Assembly: GCA_002104895.1 (NCBI GenBank)
Contig: MCFG01000304.1
Coordinates: 1 to 64,000 of the forward strand
Reading direction: 5' to 3'
From: Anaeromyces robustus
Lineage: Eukaryota > Neocallimastigomycota > Neocallimastigomycetes > Neocallimastigales > Neocallimastigaceae
Length of the DNA: 64,000 nt
Under the pieces are notes generated by a model, which was not told the DNA's origin, made no database searches, and saw only the letters and a list, made by a program, of their open reading frames with translations. The position numbers were made by a program, and so were the translations under genes. This document shows positions 37,492 to 56,100 of the stretch, piece after piece. Position 1 is the stretch's first letter. Every line of letters begins with the position of its first letter.

Positions 37492-38992
37492 TAATAATAA
37501 TATTATTATTAATAATAATAATAATGAAAAAATAAAAATATTTAAGATAATAAAAAATATAAATTTTAGAAATATATATATATAAACAACACAAAGTAAT
37601 ATTTTCAAAATATACATATATCTTATATATCCTAATTATTATCAATATCTATATTTATATCTCTAATATATATATTTTTATATAATATATATATATATAT
37701 AGTATAAATATATTTAAAATATTTAGAAAAAAAAAAAGTTCTTAGATATTAAGATTTTCTAAACTAAATAGCAATAATAATGAAAAAACTTGAATACCTA
37801 AACTAAAAATTTCCTATCTATTTTATTTAAATTATAAATATTTCTATTTGTTTACATTTTTTTTGGTATATCTCTAATACATTATATTTTCAATACATAA
37901 AATAAAAACTTTTTTTTTCATATAATACTAATACTAATAATAATAATAATAAAAAATAATTATTATTATTATTATTATTTGAAAAGTGTAATGTAAGTTT
38001 GTACCATTAAAATAACAACTCCAAAAAAAAAGTTATAGATAACTGCTATTGTTGAAAAAAAAAATCCGTTAACCCTACAAAGTATGAAATATTTGAACTT
38101 TTATAAATATATACAATACAAATACAATTTTTAAATATTTTCGTTCCTTTTTATTGAAAATCGAAGATTCAAGTCTATTTAAATATAATTTTTATATTCT
38201 AAGTTGTAAATATATAAATAGTTTAAAGAATAAAAAAAAAGTTTTAAATTATATATGAATATATTATTTTAAAATCAATATCAAATCAAATATAAATTTT
38301 TTTATGAATTATCTAATACTTATAAATAATTTCAAAGATATTTTGAAAGATTAATATTATTTTTTAATTAAATTTTAAGATCACTAAAAAAAAGAAAAAA
38401 AAAAAAAACAAAAAAATAAAGGAAAAAAAAATGTTTTATAAAATTCGATTGGAATACTATTAAGATACTTTTTTTTTTGTATTTACTTTTTTTTTTACTT
38501 TTATTTTAATTTTATTTTATTTTAATTTTAATTAAATTATAAATTATTTTATTTTATTTTTTATTCTTTTTTTTTTTTATATTTTATTTTACTTTATTTT
38601 ATTTTATTCTATTTTGTTTATATTTTATTTTATTTTTTTCTTATAATTATAATTTTTAAATCAATATTTATTTATTGATTTTTATTTATTATTTTATTAT
38701 AAAAATATATATTATATATATATATTTTTTAATTATATATTAGAATCCTATAAAAAAAATAAAAAAAAAATATATATTATTATTTATATTATATATAACA
38801 ATATATTATTATATATATATAAATAAAACCTTTTTAATATATATATTAATATTTATATTTATCCTATTTTTAAATAAATATAAATCTAAATATATATATA
38901 TATTACATTATATATATATTATATAGGTAATGTAATATAATAATTTTTTTTTATTAGTAATTAAATCAAATTAATTTTTATTATTTATCATT
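37492..38992. other. A/T-rich intergenic region between convergent genes
   Basis: It lies between the plus-strand MATH gene and the minus-strand phosphatase, so it should hold both 3' ends. Apart from short TA and A/T homopolymer tracts nothing is recognised. Confidence 0.6.
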
Positions 38993-46171
<7,179 letters not shown>

Positions 46172-48464
46172 TTAATTTCTACCTAAATATCTTGCCCAAA
46201 TTTCATTTTTATCAAGTAACATTTCTAAATAACCATAATAACCACCTCCAATACAACGTGATATACCAATATCAATTAATATAAATTTATTATTACATTT
46301 CGTTCTAATTTTTCCATAAAATTGAACATTATGTCCAATAATCATTCTTTTAGTATTGGTAAGTCTTAAGGTTTCTTCAAGTCTTGAACAAATTTCACTA
46401 TCAAGACCATTAGAAAATTCTCTTGATCCAATGGGTCCATCATCTGGATGGAAGATTACATCAGAAAAGATAGGATGTGTAATATTTTGTAATGATAATT
46501 GATATAAATCTTCAATAGATGGTGTATCTAATAAAATTTTACGAGCACGTTCATTAAGATCATCAAGACCATCAGGAATATGTTCAGGAATTACACCACC
46601 ATGAACAAAAAGAGAATCACCAATGACCATAGTTACATTCATATCTTGTCTTATAAATTTACCAATTTTACCTTCAGGTCCAAATTCTTTTTCAAGACCT
46701 TCTAATCCACCAAATGTTTTAAAATCATTTAATGAAGTATAGAAATGATTACCTTGAATAGCTAATATTTCATGATTACCTAAAATTACATTAACTCTAC
46801 CACCTTTTTCTTCAGCTTGTTTTCTTAAATCTATAAAAGTATCAAAAACTTTAAGTGTATTATTACCACGATGATTTAAATCTCCCTAAAAAAAAATATT
46901 ATTTAAGTAAATAAATAAATAATAAACAATAGTGATAAAATAAATAATAATAATATTAATAAGCAATAATAATAAATAATAAATAATAATAATATTTTAT
47001 ATTTTACCATTTGAACTAAAATGGAATCTGTACCAATCCAATTATTTTCATTATCAATAAGTTTAGCATGACGTAAAATAGTAATTAAATGTTCATAATC
47101 TCCATGAATATCTCCTACAGCAACAATACGTTTGAATTCATTATCTTTTTTTCCTCCCTTTTTTTCTTCTTCTTTTTCTTTAATAATTTTTTTATTATTA
47201 AAACAACCTTTTGTAAAACATTTACCTATTTTACTAAAAGATCTACGTATTTTTTTACTAAGACTTTCTTTACTAATTAAAGTATCTTCCCAATGAATAA
47301 TTTCATGAGTTTTTTCACCATTAACTAAACCATTACAAAAATCAGTAAGCATTTCAGCAGTAGCATTCATTCTTTCAGGTTCTCTTCTTTTAGGGAAATA
47401 TAAATTATAACGAAATTCTTCACCTGGAGTTGTTACTTTACAACCATAAGGACATCCAACTATTTTAGTTTGTTTTAATTCTTCTAAAATTTCCATAGTC
47501 ATATAAGAATCAAAATCTTCACCAACCGAATTTAAATATTCTTCATCACTTTTAAAATTATTTAAAACAACATAAAAATCATTTTCATTTTCTTCATTAG
47601 TATTTTCTAAAATAATTTTAGAATTTGGATAAGGTGATATAATATTAGTATCTCTATTACTTAATGGAATAAATTCTTTATCTAAAACTACAGCTACAAC
47701 TTCTCTATAATCAAGAATTCTATGTTTAGAAAGATCATCAACAAAAGCTTCAAATTTAACAGGCTTTTCAAGTTCTATAAATTATAAATATATAATTTTT
47801 TTTTTTTTTAGTTAAAATACAAAAATATATTATTATTATTATTTATTTAAAATAAATTTAATTATTATACATATATATAAATATATTGTGCTTTTATATA
47901 CGTGTATATGTGTATTTTGTATTATTTTTTTTTTAAAAATTAAATATTAAATAATTAAATATTTAATTATTTACCAAGAATTCCTGTCATAGCATTAACC
48001 GCTTCAAATAATTCTTTTTCTAAAAATTTACATATACCACTATTATCTTCTAGGCATTTAAAATTATAATTGAAATCATCAGTAGTATAGGCATAATTTA
48101 CATTTTCTGTTATTTCAGTTCCTAATGGTATAGTTTTAGTAGTTGCACCCACAGGTAAATCTTCTGGTATTTCAGTTCCTAATGGTACAGTTTTAGTAGT
48201 TGCTCCTACAGGTAAATCTTCTGGTATTTCAGTTCCTAATGGTACAGTTTTAGTAGTTGCTCCTACAGGTAAATCTTCTGGTATTTCAGTTCCTAATGGT
48301 ACAGTTTTAGTAGTTGCTCCTACAGGTAAATCTTTTGGTATTTCAGGTATACTTTTCGAAGTTCCTATGGGTACATTTTTTGTAGTACCAAAATGTACAT
48401 TTTGTGATACTACAGTTCTTAAAGCTACAGTTGTTGCACAAAATAAAAGTTTTTGAAACTTCAT
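46172..48464 (-). CDS. Secreted calcineurin-like metallophosphatase, copy 2, with repeat-expanded N-terminus
   Basis: Exons 48464-47975, 47774-47008 and 46885-46172 join in phase to 656 residues, with the same intron positions and phases as copy 1. I chose the ATG at 48464 because MKFQKLL aligns with the copy 1 start. An in-frame ATG eight codons upstream (48488) is possible. Exon 3 is nearly identical to copy 1, and the motifs GDIHGD, GDLNHRG, GNHE, VHGG and IGHN are all present. The difference lies in exon 1: after the signal peptide it has about 100 extra residues, mostly four 19-residue repeats (EIPEDLPVGATTKTVPLGT) absent from copy 1. The shared TTDDFNYNFKCLED segment then resumes. The Lys-rich insert before GDIHGD also differs. 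This is a tandem duplicate with a changed extracellular N-terminal region. Confidence 0.8.
48121..48348 (-). repeat. Coding 57-bp tandem repeat, four units, in phosphatase copy 2
   Basis: The marker CCTAATGGTA occurs at 48121, 48178, 48235 and 48292, exactly 57 bp apart. A degenerate fifth unit lies near 48364. Units encode a Pro/Thr-rich, probably extended and possibly O-glycosylated, linker. Confidence 0.9.
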
Positions 48465-50016
48465 TTTTAGAATTTTAACTTTATTCACTGTATTATTATT
48501 ATTATTTATATATTTTATTTTTTTTATTTACTTATAATTAAATATTTATTTTTTTTATAAAATCGAAAAAAGAAATATAATTTGTTATATTACAAATATT
48601 TAAATAATAATTTTTTTATTATTTATTTTCTTTAAACTTTATATTTTTTTTTTCTATTAATTAAAAAGAAATATATCATTTTATATATAAAAAATAATTT
48701 TTAACAACAAATTATATACATGATATTATATATTAATATTAATTAAGATTTATATTAAATTTATTTTATTTTATTAAATATATTTTAGATTTATCATATA
48801 TTATTCTATACATTAATTATAATCATAAAAATGGTCAACAATATTTAAATTAAATTTTTTGAAAGGTAAAAGCCCATTCTTTTATACAAATATTAATATT
48901 AATACAAAAAAAGTAAAGTAAAATGTATTAAACATTAAACTATATTTATATTTTATTATAAAACTATAAAACTTTTGTTTAAAATAATAATAATAATTAT
49001 TATTTACAATGAAACAACGACTATAATAATAATAATAAATGAAACAAATAAAAAACAAAAACAAAAACAAAAGAAATAAAAATGTATTTTATATGTATAA
49101 ATAAAAATAAAAATGCTTTTTTTTTATTTTTTTCTTAGTATAACTTAAAAATTATTACATAAAATGTAAAGAGGTTGATAATTAATTAATAAATAAATAA
49201 AACATTTATGTTTATGTTTTATGTTAAATATTATTTATTAAAATAATGTTTTATATTATATTAAATAATTAATTATATATATTAACTTTATTTTCGTTTT
49301 TCTGTGACATATCCATTTATTGTTGTTTTTTTTTCTTTTCGTTTTTGTTTTTGTTTTTGTTTTTTTTTAACATTTTTTTTTTTTTAACATTAATTTTTAT
49401 TTGTTATGGGTGATTGGCATTTTTGCTAAAAAAGGAAATTGATTTTAATGTTTATATTAATATGTGTAAATTCTAATTAAATTTTAATTAATGAAATAAT
49501 TAATGAAATAAATAAATAAATAAAATTAATTAAATAAAAAATTATTAATAAAAAAAGTTAACAAAAATTGAGTACAATTTTGACATGCAATTTGTGGAAA
49601 ATTGTTTTTATAAAAAAAAAAAATTTAAAAATAAAAAATAAAAATTGAGAATGTTTTTATTTATTTATATATTTATTTATATATTTATTTATATATATAT
49701 ATTTATTTATATTTATTTATTGTATGTATTTTCATACATATCTAAAAAATAATTATTTACAAATTTCCATATTTGAAGATTACAAATATACATATATTAT
49801 CATTTATTGATAAAAATACCTTTTAGATGAATATTTGTTAATAAATTAAAATGGAAAAAAAACTTCAACCTATATATTGTTTTATTTAGGTATATTTTTA
49901 TTCATTTTTTTATTTATTAATTTATTTATTTAATTATTTATTTATTATTAAATTTTTTTTTATTAAAGTATTACGAAAGATAAAAAAAAATTAATCGTTT
50001 TTTTTTTTATTGTCAT

Positions 50017-50077
<61 letters not shown>

Positions 50078-50830
50078 ATTCTTATTTATATGAATGAATT
50101 TAAATATTTATTATTTTATATAATTTAATATAAAAATGTAAAATGGCTCTATAAATTAAAAAAAAGAAAAACACACACATAAATATATACTCACATACAT
50201 ACACATATACAAAATAATATATTATTCATTAGTATTCATTAATATTAATTCATATATATTATTATTTATTATTTATTATTTATAATTAATATAAATATAA
50301 ACATACAGATCAAATTATTAATTATGTTTCATAAAAAACAAAAAAGATCAAAATAATATAAATCAATAAATAAATTAATAATTAAATATATAAATAATAA
50401 ATAAATAAATATAAATAAATATATAAATATTTTATATATATAATTATATGAAGTATTTATTATTATTTATATATAATTATTTATATATAAATATATAACA
50501 AACTACTTTTATTATTATTTAATTTAAACATAAAACGTTAATAAATAATAAAATTGAAAAAATACACAACAATACACAATAAAAAACACAATAATAATAG
50601 TAATAGTAATAATAAAAAAAAAATAATAATAATAATAGAAATACTAATAACTAATAAATATATATTTTAATATGTTTTAAAATTTCAGAAATATAAATAA
50701 AAATAAAAATGTACAAAAAAAAAATTCAAAGTTTAAAGAAGTAACAATAAAATTACAGAAAAAAAAAATAAATAAATAAATAAATAAATAAAGGTGAAAA
50801 ATAAAAATTAAGAATAAAAGTCAAAATTAA

Positions 50831-50863
<33 letters not shown>

Positions 50864-50982
50864 TAATAATAAAATAAAATAAAATAAAAAAAAAAAAGAA
50901 AAGAAAAAGAAAAGAAAAATATTACTATATAGTTTTTTATAATTTTTTTTAAAATAAAAAAAAAAAACAAAAAAAATTCAAA
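48465..50982. other. A/T-rich region between divergent phosphatase and membrane-protein genes
   Basis: It should hold the promoters of both flanking genes, which read away from it. An (AAAT)n tract lies at 50020-50078 and an AAT tract at about 50829-50863. No gene, RNA or clear regulatory site is recognised. Confidence 0.6.
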
Positions 50983-52518
50983 ATGGGTACAATGGATATT
51001 CTTGAACATGATAAATATAAAGTTGATTCAATATGGGATGATTATCAAGATTATTTTACGACGATTATAAAACATTATAGTTTTCCATGGACATTTTTAA
51101 TATTTGTTATAGTTGGTTTTAAAAAATGGCGAAGTCCAGTCATGTTAATAATAATATTTCATTTTATACTTAGATATATAGGTATAATATTTGAAAATAC
51201 TGGTGACGTAATGGAAAATAAATATCCTGGTTATGATTATAGTTATCATAGTAATGAAGCTTATAAATGGAGTCATGCTATATCTCGTATTATATATTAT
51301 TCCAGTGATATTGTTGGGGATTGGTATCTTTTATTTAGAACTAAAGCTCTTGTAAAATCAAATAAAAAAATAATAATGGTATATATAACATGTATACTTT
51401 TTAATTGTTCAAAATTAGCAAAAATTTATTTTAATTTTAGTTATACACCATTTAAAGAGAATTTTGATCCAGAGTTAGATAGATATGATTATTATTCAAA
51501 AAAAATAGAATATAAAAAGAAAAAATGGACTTGTGATTTCTTTTTACATATAGCTAGTATTATTTATGATCTTACGGTGATTATTACTTTAAAAAGAAAT
51601 GTTTTTATTAATTATGAAAATATTACAGAAAAAAATGAAAGAGAAAATATTTTTATAAAAAAATTTCAACAAATATCAACTTATCGTATCTATTGGACAT
51701 TATTATTATCTATTATTTGTTCTCCATTAGTTTTCTTATTTTGTACTAAATTAGTTTATACTTATCATAACTTAGATTTTTTACAAGATCAAGAAAAAAT
51801 CAATTTCTATAAAGAACATTGTGATGATTCGGATATTGAAAAGTTTCGTGTCAGTATTAATCATACTGGTTATGTTTTAATGTATATTGATCAAATTTTA
51901 CTTAGATATTATGCTATTGAAAATAAAAAAATAAATGGAACCAATCCAAAAAAGAATTATAATATGATTAAATATCATAATTATTATAATATTAATAATA
52001 ATGATAATGACTATAATAATAATAATTATAATAATGATTATAATGATAATAATGATAATAATAGTAACAGTCATAATAAAAATAAAAATAAAAATAAAAG
52101 TCATAGTCATAGTCATAGTAATAGTAATAGTAGAAGTATTAAATTTTATAGAAGTAACTCGATAAAAAAATATAATTTTAGTAAAGTATACCATGATATT
52201 AATAATCAATTTGATGAATATCAAAATCTAATTAATTATAATAATAATGATTATATGGGTTTTAAAAGCAAATCATTGGATAGATATGATAAAGAAAATT
52301 CAACAAAGAATTATTATAATAAATTTGATTCTGCAAATAGATATAGTAGAAATAAAACTAATTATTTTGATTTAAAGAGTAAAACTAATAATAATACAAA
52401 TAATAATAATAATCATATATCAGTAGATTATTATAATAGTAATAATAGAACTGGTTGGGAAACCTATTATAATTCTCTAAGTCGTAATACTACTACTACT
52501 ACTAATAATAATAATTAA
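50983..52518 (+). CDS. Multi-pass membrane protein with Asn-rich C-terminal tail, function unknown
   Basis: Intronless frame of 511 residues, ATG at 50983 after an A-rich leader, TAA at 52516. Five to seven hydrophobic segments lie in the first 310 residues: near 33-50 (PWTFLIFVIVGF), 52-70 (SPVMLIIIFHFILRYIGIIF), 130-147, 187-205, 240-262 (YWTLLLSIICSPLVFLFC) and 290-310. Charged loops such as EYKKKKW lie between them. From about residue 325 the protein becomes a hydrophilic Asn/Ser/Tyr-rich tail with SHSHSHSNSNS-type low complexity and a Thr/Asn end. I do not recognise the family. The layout could suit a receptor or a lineage-specific membrane protein, but no receptor or transporter motif is visible. 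Its only near neighbour downstream is a retrotransposon. Confidence 0.7.
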   Translation: MGTMDILEHDKYKVDSIWDDYQDYFTTIIKHYSFPWTFLIFVIVGFKKWRSPVMLIIIFHFILRYIGIIFENTGDVMENKYPGYDYSYHSNEAYKWSHAISRIIYYSSDIVGDWYLLFRTKALVKSNKKIIMVYITCILFNCSKLAKIYFNFSYTPFKENFDPELDRYDYYSKKIEYKKKKWTCDFFLHIASIIYDLTVIITLKRNVFINYENITEKNERENIFIKKFQQISTYRIYWTLLLSIICSPLVFLFCTKLVYTYHNLDFLQDQEKINFYKEHCDDSDIEKFRVSINHTGYVLMYIDQILLRYYAIENKKINGTNPKKNYNMIKYHNYYNINNNDNDYNNNNYNNDYNDNNDNNSNSHNKNKNKNKSHSHSHSNSNSRSIKFYRSNSIKKYNFSKVYHDINNQFDEYQNLINYNNNDYMGFKSKSLDRYDKENSTKNYYNKFDSANRYSRNKTNYFDLKSKTNNNTNNNNNHISVDYYNSNNRTGWETYYNSLSRNTTTTTNNNN

Positions 52519-52731
52519 ATATTATTTAAAAAAAATTAATTATAAAAATATTTATCTTTTTTTTTTTTTTTGAATAATATTTTTTTACTATTAAACTAGT
52601 GTATATAAATTATTAATATTATACAAGAAAATAATAGAAATATTGAATAATTAATTATATATAAATATATAAAATTTATTATTAATTAATATTTTTTTCT
52701 ATTATCTTTTAATAATATTAAAATAGATAAA

Positions 52732-52794
<63 letters not shown>

Positions 52795-52831
52795 CATAAT
52801 AATAATAATAATAATAATCATAATAATAATC

Positions 52832-52872
<41 letters not shown>

Positions 52873-52894
52873 CATAATAATAATAATAATAATC

Positions 52895-52952
<58 letters not shown>

Positions 52953-52957
52953 ATTAT
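52519..52957. repeat. A/T-rich gap ending in an (AAT)n microsatellite
   Basis: The AAT repeat fills about 52735-52955 with a few C substitutions and abuts the retrotransposon LTR directly. The same kind of tract continues on the far side of the element at 58719, so the element sits inside a microsatellite. Confidence 0.85.
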
Positions 52958-53180
52958 TGACTAGCTTAAACGGTAGAAACTCGAGAGAATATCGTGTTAT
53001 TATATTATTTATTTAATTATTAATTATTTATTCATTTATTTATTTATTACAATTAATTTATTAAGTTAAAGTACATGCGTTTAACATTTGTTTATACATT
53101 AAATTTAAATACATGATCAATACATTAAAATAAACTTATTGTACATTAAATTATTTGTAACTTTATTAATTATTCTAACA
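52958..53180 (-). repeat. 3' LTR of copia element
   Basis: 223 bp, TG..CA ends, no difference seen from the 5' LTR. It should carry the transcript end. The adjoining polypurine tract lies at 53181-53190. Confidence 0.92.
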
Positions 53181-53193
53181 TTCCCCCCTCAAA

Positions 53194-56100
53194 CTAGTTT
53201 TTCTTAGAAAAAACTATGTTTGTGAAGTTAGTCATTTTAGTACCATTAACATGTTTTGTCAATATATCTGCTAACATACGTGTAGTGTCAATATAGTATA
53301 ACTTTACTTTTCCTTTTTCAATATTGTCCTTGTCAAAGAAATATTTTACGGCTAAGTGTCTTAATTTAGGATTAATTTCATCATTTTCAATATTTCTTAA
53401 ACTTGCTAGATTGTCAGTATAGATTTTTATTGGTTTATTAAATTTAAGTAACTCTTGTAATATATTTCTGATCCATAAAATTTTCTTTATGCATTCAGAA
53501 GTACTTACATATTCTGCTTCAGCAGTGGAAGTAGCCACAATAGATTGTTTTTTACTTGCCCAACAAATAGGATTATTACCCATTAAAATTATGTTTCCTG
53601 AGGTAGACTTTCTATCTTTAATATCTCCAGCATAATCAGAGTCAGTATATCCGATTATTTCGCCTTTACCATCATAACAAATTTTGTAGTCTTTAGTAGT
53701 ATTTAAATATTTAAAGATTTGTGTCACCTTATTCCAGTCCGTTATTGTTGGATGTTCCGAATTTCTTGCAGCCTTTCCAACAGCAAAAGTAATATCTGGT
53801 CTTGTACATTTTGCCAGATAAATTAATGAACCTATGGCACTTTTATAAGAAGTTATATTAAAAGGTTTATTATTTTCTTTTATCAAGTTATCACCTACAC
53901 ATGGTGTATTTGTTTTTCTAGTATATTTAATATTATATACTTTTAACATTTTTTCTATAAAACCTTTTTGAGATATAAAATATTTGTTATTTAATTTTTC
54001 AATTTTAATACCTAATATATAGTTAGCTGGTTCAGCTTTTGAAATTTTAAAATTGTTTTTAATTATATCTATTATATCTTTTATTTCATCTTCTTCTCCA
54101 GTTATGACCATATCATCAACATATAAACCAATAATACAAATTAATTTATTGTTTTTGATTTTCTTGAAGATACATTTTTCAGAAATTAATTGAGTGTAAC
54201 CATTTTTAATTAAAAAATTTGTAATAGTTAAATTCCATTGACGACCTGATTGTCTTAGGCCGTACAAAGCTTTGTTTAACTTCCAGTATCCCCGCCCAAA
54301 GTTGGGATCTCCTTGTGGAATTGTAACGTAAATATCGGTATCCAATTCCGCATTGAGATATGCAGCTTTTATATCTAATTGCATAATATCCCAGGAGAAT
54401 TTTGCAGCAAAAGCAATAATTAATTTCAGGGCATCTATATTTAAAGTAGGGGAATAAGTAAGGTTAAAATCAATGCCGTAACGTTGTTTAAAACCACGAG
54501 CAACCAATCTTGCCTTCCATTTAATAACATTATTGTTACTATCTCTTTTTAATGTAAAAACCCATTTTGTAGAAATTAAAGTTTTATTTTTAGGAACAAA
54601 TTTAACAAAAGTAAAAATTTCATTATTATATAAATTTTGGATTTCATTAGAAATGGCTTGTTTCCATTTTAAATGATCTCTACCTGTGATAGCATCATGA
54701 TAAGTAAATGGAACATCAGTAATAATATTTGCAATAAATCTGTTGTAAATGTTTTCTAAATTTGAATGAGTTCTTTTATTATTAAAATTAAATTTATTAT
54801 TTTTCTTTTTATTTAATTTACTCATTTTAATAAAAGCATTATTATATTTATTAAATGGATTTTTATTTGGTATATAAAATCTGTTTTTAACAAATATATC
54901 TTTTAATTTATTTTTATTTTGTGGAACATTATTATCTTCAATTATTAAAGTTTTGTGACCTTTTGGAAATATTGGAGAACTTTTGTTTACATCAAAGTCA
55001 ACTTTTTGACTTTCTACAATATTTTTATTATCTTGTATATTATGATTTGAATCATTTAAATTATTATTTGTATTATTATTGAAATTTGATTTATTTAATA
55101 TATTATCATTAATACTATCAGATATATTAGCAGTATATTCATTTTGATTAAAATTATTACCATTGTTGTCAATGTCTATATCAATATCCATATAATCATT
55201 ATTATTAATATATTCTTCATTATTATTTAAGGTTTTATTATGTGAAATATTGTCATTTATAATATTTGAATTATTTTGTATATTATTATTACTATTAGGT
55301 AATATATTATCATTATTCAGCAATATATTATTATTATATTGGTCTGATTTATTAAATTTATTGTTTGATATATTATTATTATTAGAATCGTAATTGTTAA
55401 TATTTTCATTATTATTTAATAAATTATTTTTCTCAGAATTATAGTTATTAAGGTTTTCATTAATTAATTCATTTGAACCTAAATTATTATAATTTTCATT
55501 AACTGAATTTGAATTATTATTATTTTTATTTTCACTAAAAATTTTTGAACTTAAATTATTATTATTTTGAGTATCGCCAGAACTTAAATTAATATTATTT
55601 TGATTTTCATTAAATTTTTCTGAACTTAAATTATTATTGTTTTTAGAATCGTTTATTTTATTTTTTGAATGAAAATTTGAAAAATTTTTATTATTAAAAT
55701 TTTTTTCATCTAAAATAAAATTATTTTCTAAATTTTCATCGGCCGAGTAGTATTCTTCTTCATTGTTTTCTGGTCCATTTTCTAAGTCTTTGTCCATAAT
55801 TTTTATATCCCTTTGTTCTTCTTTGTCCGGTGAATTATTCGGTGTAAAAATTTTTTCTTGTTTCTTATTTGAATTTTCGGTATTTTTATCGTTATCCTCG
55901 TGATTTGATTCATTTTTATTTACAAAATTATTTTTATTGTTTACAAAATAAAAATTTTTATTAATATTTTCGTATTTACTGAAGTTGAAATCAAACCTTA
56001 AGAACGATGGATAGTCCATATTATTTTTAGCTGAATTAGATAGAGAAATATCTGCTGGTTCGTCTTCTAAGCAGAATATTTCTCGCACATTATTAATTTT